Below, in pieces: positions 13,190 through 16,723 of a DNA stretch of 16,723 bases. The notes below the pieces were generated by a model. The model was not told the DNA's origin. It made no database searches and saw only the letters and a list, made by a program, of their open reading frames with translations. The stretch covers positions 1-16,723 of the forward strand of contig JAKMGM010000072.1 of assembly GCA_022424925.1 (NCBI GenBank), in the 5' to 3' direction. This DNA is from Candidatus Poseidoniaceae archaeon. GTDB taxonomy: Archaea > Thermoplasmatota > Poseidoniia > Poseidoniales > Poseidoniaceae. Made by a program: the position numbers and the translations under genes. Position 1 is the first letter of the stretch, and every line of letters starts with the position of its first letter.

Positions 13190-14197
13190 CTACTCTTCTT
13201 CTGAAAAGATTTGTTGCTGTACGTGCCCAAGGTCCATGTTGAGCACCTCAAACATCGCTTCTGCCAGGGTTACAGAAAGACCGTTCTTCTTGCCCCATTC
13301 GACAAGCCGTGTTACATCCCGTACGAGAAATTCCTGCGCCTTTGGGTGCGTTTGAATCACGGCTTGGCCTACATCGATAACCAACGCTCTCCCCTCATGC
13401 CAGAGAATATTGTAAGGCGAAAAATCTCCGTGCACGAGATTGGCTTTTTGCCAACAAATGGCTAAGAATTCAAGTAAATCATCAAACACCAGCTCCGGTT
13501 CATCAATCTGTACTTCTCTTAATTTTGGTGATGCGGAGACCTTTGTTCCTGCATACTCCATGACCAGCACGTTCTTGTGAATACCAAGTGGACGTGGAAC
13601 ATTCAAACCCCAGCGCCAAAGTCGGGAAAGGTTTCGGTGCTCTTTCCGAACCCAAATATCAACCAAGTCTCGATGTCTGCGGCGCAGTCCTCCGAACCTT
13701 CGGTCACCTTCGATGTACTGAATGAGATTCTTGAACACTGCATTGGATGTATGAAAAATCTTGACGGCTACAACACGTCCATCGATGTCAGTTGCATGAA
13801 AAACATGGGCCTCTTTTCCGCGTGCGATTGGAAAATCAAGGGTGTCAATCGTACCTGCTTTCATTAGTTTGTACAGCGACATCAAGGTCATCCGGTCAAA
13901 CACTTGGTCGAAAACTCGACGGTCAACCCAATCGTATGTCCCTTTGCCTAATGCGCCTTGAATTTTTGATTCAATATCTCTGAACATCCGCTTGTGACGG
14001 TCTTCTTTCATCCAGTTGAAAGCACCGGATTTTGCCTCGAGGTTACTGAGGAAATGATCCTGTTCGTTCTTGGCAAAATCTGCATCCATGCCGCGTTCTG
14101 ATTTGTTCTTTTTACGTGGTTGGTTGTGCTGTCTGCGACGTTTACGCTGACGCTTGTTGGAACCCAACTCGTCGTTCCAATCGTCACCTTTCGCCAT
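13190..14197 (-). CDS. rio1: RIO1-family atypical protein kinase/ATPase
   Basis: RIO kinases act in late maturation of the small ribosomal subunit, using ATP hydrolysis to leave the pre-40S/30S particle. The 335 residues show an N-terminal Lys/Arg-rich segment (14-33, KRQRKRRRQH) followed by the RIO domain. Visible motifs are the RIO nucleotide loop ARGKEAHVF (125-133; the usual form is STGKEANVY), the ATP-binding lysine K146 in VVAVKIFHTS, the RIO1-type flexible-loop region YIEGDRRFGG, hinge VMEYAG, the catalytic loop HGDFSPYNIL (D258, N263) and the metal-binding IDVGQAV (D275), then HPKAQEFLVRDV. Motifs and size match RIO1 rather than RIO2, since no N-terminal winged helix is seen. It starts 26 bases after the aIF1A stop, so the two are probably co-transcribed; a GGGTGGG lies just upstream of the ATG. 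Confidence 0.95.
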   Translation of the reverse strand: MAKGDDWNDELGSNKRQRKRRRQHNQPRKKNKSERGMDADFAKNEQDHFLSNLEAKSGAFNWMKEDRHKRMFRDIESKIQGALGKGTYDWVDRRVFDQVFDRMTLMSLYKLMKAGTIDTLDFPIARGKEAHVFHATDIDGRVVAVKIFHTSNAVFKNLIQYIEGDRRFGGLRRRHRDLVDIWVRKEHRNLSRLWRWGLNVPRPLGIHKNVLVMEYAGTKVSASPKLREVQIDEPELVFDDLLEFLAICWQKANLVHGDFSPYNILWHEGRALVIDVGQAVIQTHPKAQEFLVRDVTRLVEWGKKNGLSVTLAEAMFEVLNMDLGHVQQQIFSEEE

Positions 14198-14223
14198 GTG
14201 CCCACCCAGGCTCTCTGCACAGT

Positions 14224-14937
14224 TCAGCCAAACAAGGCTTCCAAATCATCGTCATCATCGTCGTCATCATCGCCGTCGTCTTCTGACGGGTATTCTTCAA
14301 CAGGAACATGGGGGACTTCTGCTTCTGGGGATTCTTTCTCCTCTTCATCAGCATCGTCAGAGCCAAACAGGTCGTCATCCTCATCGTCATCATCATCTGA
14401 GCCGAATAAATCATCGTCATCGTCATCATCAGCAGAGCCAAACAAGTCTTCATCGTCGTCATCACCGCTGTCAGAGAACAAGTCACTGGATTCGTCTTCT
14501 TCGGGCTCGTCAACAGTACCGAACGTATCAGAAAATTCGTCATCGTCGTCATCAGCAGCTGTATTCATTCCGAAGAAATCCAATTCTTTCGGTAGAACGC
14601 CTTTACGAGACAGATACATGGCTTGTGTTTTCGTGTAACGGTGTTTAACATCGGCCTTTGCGTCTTGGAAATCCCATGGCCAAACAATAATCAAATCTCC
14701 ATCACGAACCCATTGCCGTCTACGCATTTTCCCCGGTATTCGAGCCATGCGGGTCTCACCGTCTTCACAGAGAACGGTGACACGCCGACCACCGAGTATT
14801 TGTTCAGCAAAGGCGAACATCTCGTTGATTTTTCGGTTCGGCATCTTGACACGGATTTTACCGCCGGTTGCGTCGCCAGTTGATTCGAGACGAGCAAGCT
14901 CCTCTACATCCACTTTTTCTTCATAACGCCGACCCAA
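14224..14937 (-). CDS. Translation initiation factor aIF1A with long acidic tail
   Basis: aIF1A binds the 30S A site and supports start-codon selection with aIF1, aIF2 and aIF5B. Residues about 27-104 form the S1-like OB fold, with the family blocks MFAFAEQILGGRRVTVLCED, RMARIPGKMRRRQWVRDGD and LIIVWPWDFQDAKADVKHRY. Archaeal aIF1A usually ends soon after this, near 100-115 residues. Here the protein continues to 237. Residues about 128-237 are mostly Asp/Glu/Ser with repeated DLF(G/S) units (about 152, 164, 177, 190) and end in DLEALFG. Eukaryotic eIF1A also has an acidic C-terminal tail, which contacts eIF5B. The start is TTG at 14937: an in-frame TGA lies six bases upstream, a GGTGAGG SD (14942-14948) fits, and the first downstream ATG is codon 32. 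RIO1 follows 26 bases downstream. Confidence 0.93.
   Translation of the reverse strand: MGRRYEEKVDVEELARLESTGDATGGKIRVKMPNRKINEMFAFAEQILGGRRVTVLCEDGETRMARIPGKMRRRQWVRDGDLIIVWPWDFQDAKADVKHRYTKTQAMYLSRKGVLPKELDFFGMNTAADDDDDEFSDTFGTVDEPEEDESSDLFSDSGDDDDEDLFGSADDDDDDDLFGSDDDDDEDDDLFGSDDADEEEKESPEAEVPHVPVEEYPSEDDGDDDDDDDDDLEALFG
14227..14556 (-). repeat. GAY-rich trinucleotide tract encoding the aIF1A acidic tail
   Basis: The tract is dominated by GAT/GAC codons on the minus strand (ATC/GTC runs on the plus strand), broken by repeated DLFG-coding units. Such near-triplet repeats can change length by slippage, so tail length may vary among strains and assemblies may be unreliable here. Confidence 0.7.
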
Positions 14938-14941
14938 GTAG

Positions 14942-14948
14942 CCTCACC
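14942..14948 (-). promoter_or_regulatory. SD site supporting the TTG start of aIF1A
   Basis: GGTGAGG on the minus strand lies 4 bases before the TTG at 14937; its GGTGA core is 6 bases away. The in-frame TGA is inside this motif, which excludes any longer form of the protein. Confidence 0.6.
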
Positions 14949-15041
14949 AGTTCCTTCCAACAGCCGACCCTTCTTGAATACAGCACCCGTTAACGGTCAA
15001 TGAAAGTCACGCAATGTAGCGTTTACAGGAGGGTGATGTGT

Positions 15042-16723
15042 TCACCAATTGTAATTCAGGCTTTGAGCGGCCATTTCACAAACACGCAGTACTGCGTCGC
15101 CAGCGACACCAATCAACAAGGTCGTGAGAACACATGCGAAAATTGCAAGACGTACTTGCCATCCGGATGGGAGCGGTCCTTCTCGACCTTCTTCGGGTTC
15201 GTCGAAGAACATCACAACACCAACCCGCAGGTAGTAAAACATCGAAATGGCTGAATTGAGCACCATAAGAAGTGCGAGCCACCAAACCCAGTGCATGTCA
15301 CCGAGTGCATAGATGCCGCCATCTGCAAGTTCTGCGCCCATATCACCGACAGCGACACGAACGATTCCCATAATGACGAGGAGTTTCGAGAGGAAACCTG
15401 CCATTGGTGGGACACCTGCAAGTGAAATCATGAAGATAAACATGGCAACAGCAAGAAGTGGTTCACGCTTTGCGAGGCCACCGAGCGATGATAGGCTTGA
15501 AGCGTCGCCTTCGGATTCGAGAATTGACAGCACCAAAAACGCGCCCAATTTGAACGCAACCAGAACCAAGAGGTGGAATATAACAGCTGTCATTACGGCT
15601 ACTGCAGCGGCTCCTGCATCCCCTGCGACCGCAGCATCCCAATTCCAAGCGCCAACCGCAGTGAGTGCTGCGAGCATGTACCCTGCATGGGCTACCGAAG
15701 AGTAAGCAAGCATTCGCTTGGGGTTATCACTGCCAAGTGCGGCAAGATTGCCCCACGTCATGGTAACGGCAGCAAGCACGCCCAGACAGACAAGCCAGAT
15801 TGCACTACCATCGCCGGTCTCAGGAGCTGCAACAATGAGCAGCATACGAACAAGTCCAATCATTCCCATAGCCTTGCTGGCAGTTGCGAGAACGCCTGCA
15901 ACTGGACTGGTCGCACCGGCGTAAGCATCAGGTGCGGCAAAGTGGAACGGTGCTGCGCTAACTTTGAATCCAAATCCAACCAAAACGAAGCCAATGCCGA
16001 TCAAAGGAAGGGCCATCTCAGTTGAACTGGTAGTAGCAAAAGCGACAGCGAGGACATCGAATTGTAAGGAACCCGCCCAGAGATAGAGCATCGAAAGACC
16101 GTAGAGCCCAACACCGGATGCAACTGAACCGACAATGAAGTACTTCATTCCAGATTCAACACCAACTTTGGATTCCTTGAGGAAAGCGACCAAAACATAG
16201 GTTGAGAACGATGCCAATTCAAGACCGATGAACAATACGAACAGGTCTTGGGCAAGAGCGACGACGGACATTCCAAGCGCACAGGTCACCATCAAGATGT
16301 AGAAATCTGCCTGACGGCGATTGTTGAACAGTTCAGTCTCCGAGACCTTGGACCCAACGCCGTCGACTCGTAGGCGGTTCATGCTCGAGAACGCTGCAAG
16401 AGCGAGCGCTCCGAAGAAAATCAGTTCAAAGATTCGGCTGAAGCCGTTTACCAACAGCAATTGTTTGCCAGATTCGCTGACGATGGCAACGCGGTCAAGT
16501 CCTTCGCTGAAGCCGTATAGAACACTCAGGAACGCTCCGCCAAGCGTCAAGGTGGCAATCCAAGCAGGAAGACGAGGGTCACTGATACTCTTGAAACGCT
16601 GACCACCTAAAAGCCAGGGGAGTCGAATCTGCGTCCCGGGAATTCGGAAAGTTCCCTTGCCGTGGTTCGGGATGATGATGAGCAGGAGCATACCTACAAA
16701 CAGAATCAGTTCAGGCCCCAAAG
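15042..16723 (-). CDS. nuoN: NADH-quinone oxidoreductase subunit N (NuoN-like), 5' end off window
   Basis: Proton-pumping membrane subunit of complex I, of the antiporter-like family. At least 559 residues are visible with about fourteen hydrophobic helices. NuoN-like blocks are VLFIGLELASFSTYVLVAF, EVxSGMKYFIVGS-type text (VESGMKYFIVGSVASGVGLY), GFGFKVSAAPFHFAAPDAYA, KRMLAYSSVAHAGYMLAAL, LVAFKLGAFLVLSILE and LAGVPPMAGFLSKLLV. The conserved Glu in GLELASF and the Lys residues in MKYF, FKVS and FKLG match the proton-path positions of the family. The frame stays open to the window edge; the first visible start-like codon is TTG 16721 within (L)GPELILFVGMLLL, which looks like an early helix, so the true start is probably just outside. 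Upstream neighbours are probably nuoM and other nuo genes, with this as the last gene of that operon. Confidence 0.93.
   Translation of the reverse strand, partial: LGPELILFVGMLLLIIIPNHGKGTFRIPGTQIRLPWLLGGQRFKSISDPRLPAWIATLTLGGAFLSVLYGFSEGLDRVAIVSESGKQLLLVNGFSRIFELIFFGALALAAFSSMNRLRVDGVGSKVSETELFNNRRQADFYILMVTCALGMSVVALAQDLFVLFIGLELASFSTYVLVAFLKESKVGVESGMKYFIVGSVASGVGLYGLSMLYLWAGSLQFDVLAVAFATTSSTEMALPLIGIGFVLVGFGFKVSAAPFHFAAPDAYAGATSPVAGVLATASKAMGMIGLVRMLLIVAAPETGDGSAIWLVCLGVLAAVTMTWGNLAALGSDNPKRMLAYSSVAHAGYMLAALTAVGAWNWDAAVAGDAGAAAVAVMTAVIFHLLVLVAFKLGAFLVLSILESEGDASSLSSLGGLAKREPLLAVAMFIFMISLAGVPPMAGFLSKLLVIMGIVRVAVGDMGAELADGGIYALGDMHWVWWLALLMVLNSAISMFYYLRVGVVMFFDEPEEGREGPLPSGWQVRLAIFACVLTTLLIGVAGDAVLRVCEMAAQSLNYNW

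Noticed and set aside
14120..14638. Serine-rich frame on the plus strand opposite aIF1A
   Set aside because: It is the antisense reading of the GAY-rich tract, which gives Ser runs automatically; aIF1A on the minus strand is a clear family match.
14154..14648. His/Arg-rich frame on the plus strand
   Set aside because: Another shadow of the same triplet tract, with no start signal or recognisable domain.
15313..16025. Plus-strand frames opposite nuoN
   Set aside because: NuoN motifs are continuous on the minus strand; the plus frames have no domain or SD site.

Overview
The window looks like chromosomal DNA from a planktonic archaeon. It encodes an archaeal-type ribosomal protein uS2, an initiation factor aIF1A, a RIO1-family kinase and an archaeal Dim2/Pno1-like KH protein, all of which are archaeal/eukaryotic-type information-processing genes. 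Roughly even base composition, several strong Shine-Dalgarno (SD) sites, an aerobic-type complex I subunit, and large secreted CARDB/Ig-like proteins carrying zinc ribbons would fit Marine Group II (Poseidoniales, Thermoplasmatota). That assignment is inference from gene content; no 16S rRNA gene is present. I see no tRNA, rRNA, CRISPR array, insertion sequence or prophage.

Layout, left to right. (1) 1-208 is non-coding, with a short perfect palindrome and repeated half-sites. (2) 209-1378 (-) is a GT4-type glycosyltransferase, divergent from (3) a rightward run of three winged-helix regulators: an HxlR-family protein (1462-1971), a membrane-anchored tandem wHTH protein (2018-2686) and a wHTH protein (2769-3881). 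The run ends with a tRNA-dihydrouridine synthase (3913-4941). (4) rpsB/uS2 (4968-5576, -) converges on dus and diverges from (5) a Cas4-like PD-(D/E)XK nuclease with an Fe-S cysteine set and an inserted multi-pass membrane domain (5732-6910, +). (6) An envelope block follows: a small lipoprotein (6912-7469, -), a 934-residue CARDB-type surface protein with one membrane span and three cytoplasmic zinc ribbons (7617-10421, -), and a divergent Ig-like surface protein with a C-terminal anchor (10612-12417, +). (7) A translation/ribosome-maturation block holds the KH protein Dim2 (12443-13189, +), which converges without a gap on RIO1 (13190-14197, -). RIO1 lies directly downstream of aIF1A (14224-14937, -), whose C-terminus carries a long acidic tail with repeated DLFG motifs. 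(8) The 3' part of a nuoN-like complex I gene (15042 to the window edge, -) closes the window.

How the genes fit together: Dim2 and RIO1 both act on the maturing small ribosomal subunit and aIF1A binds its A site, so the 12.4-14.9 kb region is a coherent 30S block near uS2. The regulator-dus run probably forms one transcription unit. The most unusual items are the membrane-inserted Cas4-like nuclease (with a short overlapping upstream ORF and no cas genes nearby), the aIF1A acidic tail, and the zinc-ribbon surface protein. I did not find a complete, clearly novel multi-gene system.
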